Origin: Ptiloglossa arizonensis
Lineage: Eukaryota > Arthropoda > Insecta > Hymenoptera > Colletidae
Length of the DNA stretch: 64,000 nucleotides
Direction of reading: 5' to 3'
NCBI RefSeq assembly: GCF_051014685.1
Contig: NW_027478463.1
Coordinates: forward strand, 620,001 to 684,000
Shown: piece after piece, positions 1-9,915 of the stretch
How the letters are laid out: the number at the start of each line of letters is the position of its first letter
Numbering within the stretch: the stretch's first letter is position 1
Notes under the pieces: model-generated
Databases searched by the model: none
Told to the model about the DNA's origin: nothing
What the model saw: only the letters and a program-made list of their open reading frames with translations
Position numbers and translations under genes: made by a program

Positions 1-215
1 AAGGAATGGTTGTGAAACCATCAAAATTTTCGCTGGTCTGATACTCGAAACCACTAACTGGAATGGCTTAGGGCAAAAATACACATACCGTTGTGACCGG
101 TCGAGTTTCCACTTTCAGGTGCAACAGGAATTTCTCCTGTTCGTCAATCCGTTCGCGAGTTATGGGAGTTTGGTGTTAAGGAATGGTTGAGAAACCATCA
201 AAATTTTCGCAAGTC
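1..215 (+). repeat. Copy of the block at about 9,020-9,230
   Basis: The first 200-odd bases share a set of rare variants with 9,020-9,230: GGTTGTGAAACC, CGCTGGTCTG, CCACTAACTGG, GGCTTAGGGC, CAGGTGCAAC, TCTCCTGTTC and TTTGGTGTTAAGG. The offset is 9,019 bp, or 51 monomers. The match ends at about 215, where AAGTCTG replaces AATTCTG. Confidence 0.85.
183..198 (+). other. Short dyad (hairpin) present in most monomers
   Basis: ATGGTT, loop GAGA, AACCAT: a perfect 6-bp inverted repeat with a 4-nt loop, at monomer positions 4-19. It begins 15 bp after the CENP-B-box-like motif of the preceding monomer ends. It is not universal. Monomers reading GAATGCTTGAG (frequent at 13-29 kb), AAACGATC (47-64 kb) or GAGAGTCCAT (1-7 kb) break the stem. 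Short dyads have been proposed as a feature of centromeric DNA; a role here is inference. Confidence 0.5.
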
Positions 216-327
216 TGATACTCGAAACCAATAACTACCATGGTCTAGGGCGAAAATACGCATACCGTTGTAATTGGACGAGCTTCTACTTTCAGATGCA
301 ACAGGAATTTCTCGAGTTCGTCAATCT

Positions 328-344
328 GTTCGCGAGATATGGGA
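328..344 (+). other. CENP-B-box-like motif, common one-mismatch form
   Basis: The motif GTTCGCGAGATATGGGA aligned to the mammalian CENP-B box core (NTTCGNNNNANNCGGGN) matches 8 of the 9 fixed bases. The only mismatch is T for the first C of CGGG. This form is present in most monomers of the window and is shown here for one. The mismatch is a C-to-T change at a CpG position. Whether any protein binds it is unknown; CENP-B itself is established for mammals, so the functional reading is inference. Confidence 0.5.
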
Positions 345-503
345 GTTTGAAGTTAAGGAATGGTCGAGAAACCATCAAAATTTTCGGAATCTGATACTCG
401 AAACCAATAACTACTATGGTCCAGGGCAAAAATACACATACCGTTGTAATCGAGCGAGATTCTGCTTTCAGATGCAACAGGAATTTCTCGAGTTCGTCAA
501 TCC

Positions 504-520
504 GTTCGCGAGATACGGGA
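504..520 (+). other. Perfect match to CENP-B box core
   Basis: GTTCGCGAGATACGGGA satisfies every fixed base of NTTCGNNNNANNCGGGN: TTCG at 505-508, A at 513 and CGGG at 516-519. It differs from the usual monomer by a single C in place of T at 516. The motif match is seen directly; binding is not shown. Confidence 0.55.
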
Positions 521-856
521 GTTTGAAGTTATGGAATGGTTGAGAAACCATCAAAATTTTCGCAAGTCTGATACTCGAAACCAATAACTGGAATGGCCTA
601 GGGGAAAAGTACACACACCATTGTAATCGGGCAAGTTTCTACTTTCAGATGCAACAGGAATTTCTCGAATTCGTCAATCCGTTCGCGAGATATGGGAGTT
701 TGAAGTTAAGGAATGGTTGAGAAACCATAAAAATTTTCGGAATCTGATACTCGAAATCAATAACTACTGTGGTCTAGGGCAAAAATACACATATCGTTGT
801 AATCGGGCGAGATTCTGCTTTCAGATGCAACAGGAATTTCTCGAGTTCGTCAATCC

Positions 857-873
857 GTTCGCGAGATACGGGA
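857..873 (+). other. Second perfect match to CENP-B box core
   Basis: Same 17-bp sequence as at 504-520, two monomers (353 bp) further on. I saw no third monomer with the GATACGGG variant when reading through the window. The two copies sit in alternating monomers of otherwise similar type, so they may be one ancestral variant copied as part of a dimer. Confidence 0.55.
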
Positions 874-1312
874 GTTTGAATTTAAGGAATGGTTGAGAGT
901 CCATTAAAATTTTCGCAAGTCTGATACTCGAAACCAATAACTGCAATGGCCTAGGGGAAAAGTACACACACCATTCTAATCGGGGGAGTTTCTGCTTTCA
1001 GATGCAACTGGAATTTCTCGAGTTCTTCAGCCGGTTCGCGAGATATGGGAGTTTGAATTTAAGGAATGGTTGAGAGTCCATTAAAATTTTCGCAAGTCTG
1101 ATACTCGAAACCAATAACTGCAATGGCCTAGGGGAAAAGAATACACACCATTCTAATCGGGGGAGTTTCTACTTTCAGATGCAACAGGAATTTCTCGAGT
1201 TCGTCCATCCGTTCGCGAGATATGGGAGTTTGAAGTTAAGGAATGGTTGAGAAACCATCAAAATTTTCGCAAGTCTGATACTCGAAACCAATAACTGCAA
1301 TGGCCTAGGAGA

Positions 1313-1650
1313 AAAGTACACACACCATTGTAATCGGGAGAGTTTATACTTTCTGATGCAACAGGAATTTCTCGAGTTCGTCAATCCGTTCGCGAGATAT
1401 GGGAGTTTGAGTTTAAGGAATGGTAGAGAGTCCATAAAATTTTCGCAAGTCTGATACTCGAAACCAATAACTGCAATGGCCTAGGGGAAAAGTACACACA
1501 CCATTGTAATCGGGAGAGTTTATACTTTCTGATGCAACAGGAATTTCTCGAGTTCGTCAATCCGTTCGCGAGATATGGGAGTTTGAGTTTAAGGAATGGT
1601 AGAGAGTCCATAAAATTTTCGCAAGTCTGATACTCGAAACCAATAACTGG
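1313..1650 (+). repeat. Adjacent duplicated monomer pair
   Basis: Two neighbouring monomers share rare variants AGTTTATACTTTCTGATGC, GAGTTTGAGTTTAAGG and GGTAGAGAGTCCATAAAA, with a 176-bp offset (AGTTTATACT at 1,341 and 1,517). The copies separate again near 1,650, where CTGCAATGG becomes CTGGCATAG. This is a one-monomer tandem duplication, probably recent. Confidence 0.8.
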
Positions 1651-1784
1651 CATAGCCTAGGGGAAAAGTACACACACCATTGTAATCGGGCGAGTTCCTG
1701 CCTTCAGATGCAATAGGAATTTCTCGAGTTCGTCAATCCGTTCGCGAGATATGGGAGTTTGAAGTTATGGAATGGTTGAGAAAC

Positions 1785-2165
1785 CATCAAAATTTTCGCA
1801 AGTCTGATACTCGTAAGCAATACCTACAATGGCCTAGGGTAAAAATACACATACCATTGTAAACGGGCGAGTTTCTGCTTTCAGATGCAACAGGAATTTC
1901 TCGAGTTCGTCAATCAGTTCGCGAGATATGGGAGTTTGAAGTTATGGAATGGTTGAGAAACCATCAAAATTTTCGCAAGTCTGATTCTCGAAACCAATAA
2001 CTACTATGGTCTAGAGCAAAAATACACATACCGTTGTAATCGGGCGAGTTTCAACTTTCAGATGCAACAGGAATTTCTCGAGTTCTTCAGCCGGTTCGCG
2101 AGATATGGGAGTTTGAATTTAAGGAATGGTTGAGAGTCCATTAAAATTTTCGCAAGTCTGATACT
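1785..2165 (+). repeat. 9-monomer-offset duplicate of 3,377-3,757
   Basis: Shared rare variants are AAGCAATACC, AAACGGGCG, AATCAGTTCGCG, CTGATTCTCG, GGTCTAGAGC and TTCTTCAGCCGG. CTGATTCTCG lies at 1,981 and 3,573, an offset of 1,592 bp (9 x 177 minus 1). A third, less exact relative of the latter part is at about 6,060-6,230. Confidence 0.8.
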
Positions 2166-2234
2166 CGAAACCAATAACTGCAATGGCCTAGGGGAAAAGT
2201 ACACACACCATTCTAATCGGGGGAGTTTCTACTT

Positions 2235-3180
2235 TCAGATGCAACAGGAATTTCTCCAGTTCGTCAATCCGTTCGCGAGATATGGGAGTTTGAAATTAAG
2301 GAACGTTTGAGAAACCATCAAAATTTTTGCAAGTCTGATACTCGAAACCAATAACTACTATGGCCTAGGGGAAAAATACACATAGCGTTGTAATCGGGAG
2401 AGTCTCTGTTTTCAGATGCAACAGGAATTTCTCCAGTTCGTCAATCCGCTCGCGAGATATGGGAGTTTGAATTTAGGAACGGTTGAGAAGCCATCAAAAT
2501 TTTCGCAAGTCTGATACACGAAACCAATAACTACAAAGGCTTAGGGAAAAAATACACATACCGTTGTAATCGGGAGAGTTTCTTCTTCCAGATGCAACCG
2601 GAATTTCTCGTGTTCGTCAATCCGTTCGCGAGATATGGGAGTTTGAAGGTAAGGAATGGTTGAGAAACCATCAAAATTTTCGCAAGTTTGATACTCGAAA
2701 CCAATAACTACAATGGCCTACGGCAAAAATACACATACCGTTGTAATCGGGCGAGTTTCTGCTTTCAGATGCAACAGGTATTTCTCGAGTTCGTCAATCC
2801 GTTCGCGAGATATGGGAGTTTGAAGTTAAGGAATGGTTGAGAAACCATCAAAATTTTCGCAATTCTGATGCTAGAAACGAATAACTGGAAGGGCCTAGGG
2901 GAAAAGTACACACACCATTGCAATCGGACGAGTTTCTGCTTTCAGATGCAATAGGAATTTCTCGAGTTCGTCAATCCGTTCGCGAGATATGGGAGTTTGA
3001 ATTTAAGGAATGGTTGAGAAACCAACAAAATTTTCGCAAGTTTGATACTCGAAACCAATAACTACATTGGCCTAGGGGAAAAATACACATAGCGTTGTAA
3101 TCGGGAGAGACTCTGTTTTCAGATGCAACAGGAATTTCTCCAGTTCGTCAATCCGCTCACGAGATATGGGAGTTTGAAGT
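2235..3180 (+). repeat. Displaced block related to 39,760-40,705
   Basis: About 5.3 monomers here match the right-half family rather than their neighbours. Shared markers at one constant offset of 37,525 bp are AACGTTTGAG (2,302 / 39,827), AGAAGCCATC (2,486 / 40,011) and GAGAAACCAA (3,016 / 40,541). Also shared in order are ACAAAGGCTTAGGG, CAACCGGAATTTCTCGTG, GGCCTACGGC, GAAGGGCC and CATAGCGTTG. One patch (about 2,370-2,450) differs. The block seems to have been moved or copied within the array. Confidence 0.85.
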
Positions 3181-4339
3181 TAAGGAATGGTTGAGAAACA
3201 ATCAAAAATTTCGCAAGTCTGATACACGAAACCAATAACCGGAATGGCCTAGGGGAAAAGTACACACACCATTGTAATCGGGCGAGTTTCTACTTTCAGA
3301 TGCAACAGGAATTTCTCGAGTTCGTCAATCCGTTCGCGAGATATGGGAGTTTGAAGTTAAGGAATGGTTGAGAAACCATCAAAGTTTTCGCAAGTCTGAT
3401 ACTCGAAAGCAATACCTACAATGGCCTAGGGGAAAAATACACATACCATTGAAAACGGGCGAGTTTCTGCTCTCAGATGCAACAGGAATTTCTCGAGTTC
3501 GTCAATCAGTTCGCGAGATATGGGAGTTTGAAGTTATGGAATGGTTGAGAAACCATCAAAATTTTCGCAAGTCTGATTCTCGAAACCAATAACTACTATG
3601 GTCTAGAGCAAAAATACACATACCGTTGTAATCGGGCGAGTTTCAACTTTCAGATGCAACAGGAATTTCTCGAGTTCTTCAGCCGGTTCGCGAGATATGG
3701 GAGTTTGAATTTAAGGAATGGTTGAGAGTCCATTAAAATTTTCGCAAGTCTGATACTAGAAACCAATAACTACTATGGCCGAGGGCAAGAATACACATAC
3801 CATTGTAAACGGGCGAGATTCTGCTTTCAGATGCAACAGGAATTTCTCGAGTTCGTCAATCCGTTCGCGAGATATGGGAGTTTGATGTTATGGAATGGTT
3901 GAGAAACCATCAAAATTTTCGCAAGTCTGATTCTCGAAACCAATAACTACTGTGGCCTAGGGCAAAAATACACATACCGTTGTAAACGGGTGAGTGTCTG
4001 CTTTCAGATGCAACAGGAATTTCTCGAGTTCGTCAATCCGTTCGCGAGATATGGGAGTTTGAAATTAAGGAATGCTTGAGAAACCATCAAAATTTTCGCA
4101 AGTCTGATACTCGAAACCAATAACTACTATGGCCTAGGGCAAAAATACACATACCGTTGTAATCGGGAGAGTTTCTACTTTCAGTTGCAACAGGAATTTC
4201 TCGAGTTCGTCAATCCGTTCGCGAGATATGCGAGTTTGAAATTGAGGAATGGTTGAGAAACCATCAAAATTTTCGCAAGTCTGATACTCGAAACCAATAA
4301 CTGGAATGGCCTAGGGGAAAAGTACATACACCATTGTAA

Positions 4340-4870
4340 TCGGGCGAGTTCCTGCCTTCAGATGCAATAGGAATTTCTCGATTTCGTCAATCCGTTCGCG
4401 AGATATGGGAGTTTGAAGTTAAGGAATGGTTGAGCAACAATCAAAAATTTCGCAAGTCTGATACACGAAACCAATAACCGGACTGGCCTAGGGGAAAAGT
4501 ACACACACCATTGTAATCGGGCGAGTTTCTACTTTCAGATGCAACAGGAATTTCTCGAGTTCGTCAATCCGTTCGCGAGATATGCGACTTTGAAATTGAG
4601 GAATGGTTGAGAAACCATCAAAATTTTCGCAAGTCTTATACTCGAAACCAATAACTACCATGGCCTAGGGCAAAAATGCACATACCGTTGTAATCAGGCG
4701 AGTTTCAACTTTCAGATGCAACAGGAATTTCTCGAGTTCTTCAGCCGGTTCGCGAGATATGGGAGTTTGAAGTTAAGGAATGGTTGAGAAACCATCAAAA
4801 TTTTCGCAAGTCTGATACTCGAAACCAATAAATGGAATGGCCTAGGGGAAAAGTACACACTCCATTGTAA
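4340..4870 (+). repeat. 15-monomer-offset duplicate of 6,994-7,524
   Basis: CCTGCC at 4,351 and 7,005, and ACCGGACTGG at 4,477 and 7,131, both give an offset of 2,654 bp (15 x 177 minus 1). Also shared are TCTCGATTTCG, CAAAAATTTCGC, TATGCGACTTTG, AAGTCTTATACTCG and AAATGCACATACC. Confidence 0.85.
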
Positions 4871-6530
4871 TCGGGCAAGTTTCTACTATCAAATGCAACA
4901 GGAATTTCTCGAGTTCGTCAATCCGTTCGCGAGATATGCGAGTTTGAAATTGAGGAATGGTTGGGAAACCATCAAAATTTTCGCAAGTCTGATACTCGAA
5001 ACCAATAACTGGAATGGCCCAGGGGAAAAGTACATACACCATTGTAATCGGGCGAGTTCCTGCCTTCAGATGCAATAGGAATTTCTCGATTTCGTCAATC
5101 CGTTCGCGAGATATGGGAGTTTGAAGTTAAGGAATGGTTGAGCAACAATCAAAAATTTCGCAAGTCTGATACACGAAACCAATAAATGGAATGGCCTAGG
5201 GGAAAAGTACACACTCCATTGTAATCGGGCAAGTTTCTACTATCAGATGCAACAGGAATTTCTCGAGTTCGTCAATCCGTTCGCATATATGGGAGTTTGA
5301 AGTTATGGAATGGTTGAGAAACCATCAAAATTTTCGCAAGTCTGATACTAGAAACCAATAACTTCTATGGCCGAGGGCAAGAATACACATACCATTGTAA
5401 ACGGGCGAGTGTCTGCTTTCAGATGCAACAGGAATTTCTCGAGTTCGTCAATCCGTTCGCGTGATATGGGAGTTTGAGGTTAAGGAATGGTTGTGAAAAC
5501 ATCAAAATTTTTGCAAGTCTGATACTCGAAACCAATAACTACTATGGCCTAGGGCAAAAATACACATACCGTTGTAATCGGGCGAGTTTCTACTTTCAGT
5601 TGCAACAGGAATTTCTCGAGTTCGTCAATCCGTTCGCGAGATATGGGAGTTTGAAGTTAAGGAATGGTTGAGAAACCATCAAAGTTTTCGCAAGTCTGAT
5701 ACTCGAAACCAATAACTACTATGGCCTAGGGTAAAAATACACATACCATTGTAAATGGGCGAGTTTCTGCTTTCAGATGCAACAGGAATTTCTCGAGTTC
5801 GTCAATCCGTTCGCGAGATATGGGAGTTTGAAGTTATGGAATGGTTGAGAAACCATCAAAATTTTCGCAAGTCCGATACTCGAAACCAATAACTGGAATG
5901 GCCTAGGGGAAAAGTACACACACCATTGTAATCGGGCAAGTTTCTACTTTCAGATGCAACAGGAATTTCTCGAATTCGTCAATTCGTTCGCGAGATATGG
6001 GAGTTTTAAGTTAAGGAATGGTTGAGAAACCATCAAAATTTTCGCAAGTCTGATACTCGAAACCAATAACTACTATGGTCTAGAGCAAAAATACACATAC
6101 CGTTGTAATCGGGCGAGTTTCAACTTTCAGATGCAACAGGAATTTCTCGAGTTCTTCAGCCGGTTCGCGAGACATGGGAGTTTGAATTTAAGGAATGGTT
6201 GAGAGTCCATTAAAATTTTCGCAAGTCTGATACTCGAAACAAATAACTGCAATGGCCTAGGGGAAAAGTACACACACCACTGTAATCGGGCGAGTTTCTG
6301 CCTTCAGATGCAATAGGAATTTCTCGAGTTCGTCAATCCGTTCGCGAGATATAGGAGTTTGAAGTTATGGAATGGTTGAGAAACAATCAAAATCTTCGCA
6401 AGTCTGATACTCGAAACCAATAACTGGAATGGCCTAGGGGAAAAGTACACACACCATTCTAATCGGGGGAGATTCTACTTTCAGATGCAACAGGAATTTC
6501 TCGAGTTCGTCAATCCGTTCGCGAGATATG

Positions 6531-7000
6531 GAAGTGTGAAATTAAGGAATGGTTGAGAAACCATCAAAATTTTCGCAAGTCTGATAATCGAAACCAATAA
6601 CTACAAAGGCCTAGGTGAAAAATACACATACCGCTGTAATCGGGAGAGTTTCTACTTTCACATGCAACAGGAATTTCTCGAGTTCGTCAGTCCGTTCGCG
6701 AGATATGGAAGTGTGAAATTAAGGAATGGTTGAGAAACCATCAAAATTTTCGCAAGTCTGATAATCGAAACCAATAACTATAAAGGCCTAGGGGAAAAGT
6801 ACACACACCATTTTAATCGGGCGTGTTTCTACTTTCAGATGCAACAGGAATTTCTCGAGTTCGTCAACCCGTTCGCGAGATATGGAAGTGTGAAGTTAAG
6901 GAATGGTTGAGAAACCATCAAAATTTTCGCAATTCTGATACTCGAAACCAATAACAACAATGGCCCAGGGGAAAAACACACATACCGTTGTAATCGGGCG
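6531..7000 (+). repeat. 9-monomer-offset duplicate of about 8,123-8,590
   Basis: The GGAAGTGTGAAATTAAGG, CTGATAATCG, CATTTTAATCGGGCGTG, GTCAACCCG and AACAACAATGGCCC variants recur with ATTAAGG at 6,541 and 8,133 (1,592 bp). Part of the same block appears again near 10,240-10,500. Confidence 0.8.
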
Positions 7001-8640
7001 AGTTCCTGCCTTGAGATGCAATAGGAATTTCTCGATTTCGTCAATCCGTTCGCGAGATATGGGAGTTTGAAGTTAAGGAATGGTTGAGAAACAATCAAAA
7101 ATTTCGCAAGTCTGATACACGAAACCAATAACCGGACTGGCCTAGGGGAAAAGTACACACACCATTGTAATCGGGCGAGTTTCTACTTTCAGATGCAACA
7201 GGAATTTCTCGAGTTCGTCAATCCGTTCGCGAGATATGCGACTTTGAAATTGAGGAATGGTTGAGAAACCATCAAAATTTTCGCAAGTCTTATACTCGAA
7301 ACCAATAACTACCATGGCCTAGGGCAAAAATGCACATACCGTTGTAATCAGGCGAGTTTCAACTTTCAGATGCAACAGGAATTTCTCGAGTTCTTCAGCC
7401 GGTTCGCGAGATATGGGAGTTTGAAGTTAAGGAATGGTTGAGAAACCATCAAAATTTTCGCAAGTCTGATACTCGAAACCAATAAATGGAATGGCCTAGG
7501 GGAAAAGTACACACTCCATTGTAATCGGGCAAGTTTCTACTTTCAGATGCAACAGGAATTTCTCGAGTTCGTCAATCCGTTCGCATATATGGGAGTTTGA
7601 AGTTATGGAATGGTTGAGAGTCCATTAAAATTTTCGCAAGTCTGATACTCGAAACAAATAACTGCAATGGCCTAGCGGAAAAGTACACACACCACTGTAA
7701 TCGGGCGAGTTTCTGCCTTCAGATGCAACAGGAATTTCTCGAATTCGTCAATCCGTTCGCGAGATATGGGAGTTTGAAGTTAAGGAATGGTTGAGAAACC
7801 ATCAAAATTTTCGCAAGTCTGATACTCGAAACCAATAACTACTATGGCCTAGGGCAAAAATGCACATACCGTTGTAATCAGGCGAGTTTCAAATTTCAGA
7901 TGCAACAGGAATTTCTCGAGTTCTTCAGCCGGTTCGCGAGATATGGGAGTTTGAAGTTAAGGAATGGTTGAGAAACCATCAAAGTTTTCGTAAGTCTGAT
8001 ACTCGAAAGCAATAAATACAATGGCCTAGGGGAACAATACACATACCGTTGTAATCGGGCAAGTTTCTGCTTTCAGATGCAACAGGAATTTCTCGAGTTC
8101 GTCAATCCGTTCGCGAGATATGGAAGTGTGAAATTAAGGAATTGTTGAGAAACCATCAAAATTTTCGCAAGTCTGATAATCGAAACCAATAACTACAAAG
8201 GCCTAGGTGAAAAATACGCATACCGTTGTAATCGGGAGAGTTTCTACTTTCACATGCAACAGGAATTTCTCGAGTTCGTCAGTCCGTTCGCGAGATATGG
8301 AAGTGTGAAATTAAGGAATGGTTGAGAAACCAGCAAAATTTTCGCAAGTCTGATAATCGAAACCAATAACTACAAAGGCCTAGGGGAAAAGTACACACAC
8401 CATTTTAATCGGGCGTGTTTCTACTTTCAGATGCAACAGGAATTTCTCGAGTTCGTCAACCCGTTCGCGAGATATGGAAGTGTGAAGTTAAGGAATGGTT
8501 GAGAAACCATCAAAATTTTCGCAATTCTGCTACTCGAAACCAATAACAACAATGGCCCAGGGGAAAAACACACATACCGTTGTAATCGGGCGAGTTTCTG
8601 CTTTCAGATGCAATAGGAAATTCTCGAGTTCTTCAATCCG

Positions 8641-9915
8641 TTCGCGAGATATGGAAGTGTGAAGTTAAGGAATGGTTGTGAAACCATCAAAATTTTCGCT
8701 GGTCTGATACTCGAAACCAATAACTGGAATGGCCTAGGGCAAAAATACACATACCGTTGTAACCGGTCGAGTTTCCACTTTCAGATGCAACATGAATTTC
8801 TCGAGTTCGTCAACCCGTTCGCGAGATATGGAAGTGTGAAGTTAAGGAATGGTTGAGAAACCATCAAAATTTTCGCAAATCTGATACTCGAAACCAATAA
8901 AAACAATGGCCCAGGGGAAAGCACACATACCGTTGTAATCGGGCGAGTTTCTGCTTTCAGATGCAATAGGAAATTCTCGAGTTCGTCAATCCGTTCGCGA
9001 GATATGGAAGTGTGAAGTTAAGGAATGGTTGTGAAACCATCAAAATTTTCGCTGGTCTGATACTCGAAACCACTAACTGGAATGGCTTAGGGCAAAAATA
9101 CACATACCGTTGTAACCGGTCGAGTTTCCACTTTCAGGTGCAACAGGAATTTCTCCTGTTCGTCAATCCGTTCGCGAGTTATGGGAGTTTGGTGTTAAGG
9201 AATGGTTGAGAAACCATCAAAATTTTCGCAATTCTGATACTCGAAACCAATAACAACAATGGCCCAGGTGAAAAACACACATACCGTTGTAATCGGGCGA
9301 GTTTCTGCTTTCACATGCAATAGGAAATTCTCGAGTTCGTCAATCCGTTCGCGAGATATGGAAGTGTGAAGTTATGGAATGGTTGTGAAACCATCAAAAT
9401 TTTCGCTGGTCTGATACTCAAAACCAATAACTGGAATGGCCTAGGGCAAAAATACACATACCGTTGTAACCGGTCGAGTTTCCACTTTCAGATGCAACAG
9501 GAATTTCTCGAGTTCGTCAACCCGTGCGCGAGATATGGAAGTGTGAAGTTAAGGAATGATTGAGAAACCATCAAAATTTTCGCAAATCTGATACTCGAAA
9601 CCAATAAAAACAATGGCCCAGGGGAAAGCACACATACCGTTGTAATCGGGCGAGTTTCTGCTTTCAGATGCAATAGGAAATTCTCGAGTTCGTCAATCCG
9701 TTCGCGAGATATGGAAGTGTGAAGTTAAGGAATGGTTGTGAAACCATCAAAATTTTCGCTGGTCTGATACTCGAAACCACTAACTGGAATGGCTTAGGGC
9801 AAAAATACACATACCATTGTAATCGGGCGAGTTTCTACTTTCTGATGCAACAGGAATTACTCGAGTTCGCCAATCCGTTCGCGAGATATGGGAGTTTGAA
9901 GTTAAGGAATGGATG
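8641..9915 (+). repeat. Dimeric higher-order repeat (~354 bp)
   Basis: Two monomer types alternate. One has GGTTGTGAAACC, CGCTGGTCTG and ACTGGAATGG; the other has CGCAATTCTG or CGCAAATCTG and AAMAACAATGGCCCAGG (M is A or C). The first type starts at about 8,659, 9,012, 9,366 and 9,719, spaced 353, 354 and 353 bp. This is a short run of a 2-monomer HOR. Confidence 0.85.

Larger units (their letters stand above)
180..356 (+). repeat. Representative 177-bp monomer
   Basis: A complete unit running from one GGAATGG motif to the next, exactly 177 bp. My hand consensus across the window has 40 G and 33 C (41% GC) and 10 CpG dinucleotides, where about 7.5 are expected from base composition, so CpG is not depleted. 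Landmarks in monomer coordinates: hairpin 4-19, AAAATTTT 21-28, CCTAGG 65-70, CTCGAG 132-137, CENP-B-box-like motif 149-165 with TCGCGA inside it at 151-156. The next unit (357-532) is 176 bp because of a 1-bp loss after TTTTCG. Confidence 0.95.
1..8640 (+). repeat. Heterogeneous left segment of the array
   Basis: Monomers differ from their neighbours at many sites and mix two styles without a regular order: one with AATACACATACC and one with AGTACACACACC after the CCTAGG region. There is no single long HOR. Identifiable events are local: adjacent duplicated monomers near 1.3-1.65 kb, 9-monomer offsets (1,592 bp) at 1.78/3.37 kb and 6.53/8.12 kb, and a 15-monomer offset (2,654 bp) at 4.34/6.99 kb. 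This looks older or less recently homogenised than the right half. No genes are present. Confidence 0.8.

Noticed and set aside
2090..2110. Pol III B-box-like CCGGTTCGCGAG
   Set aside because: Only a partial match, with no A box at the right distance, no tRNA fold and no T-run terminator; it is a local variant (CAGCCGG for CAATCCG) of the monomer.
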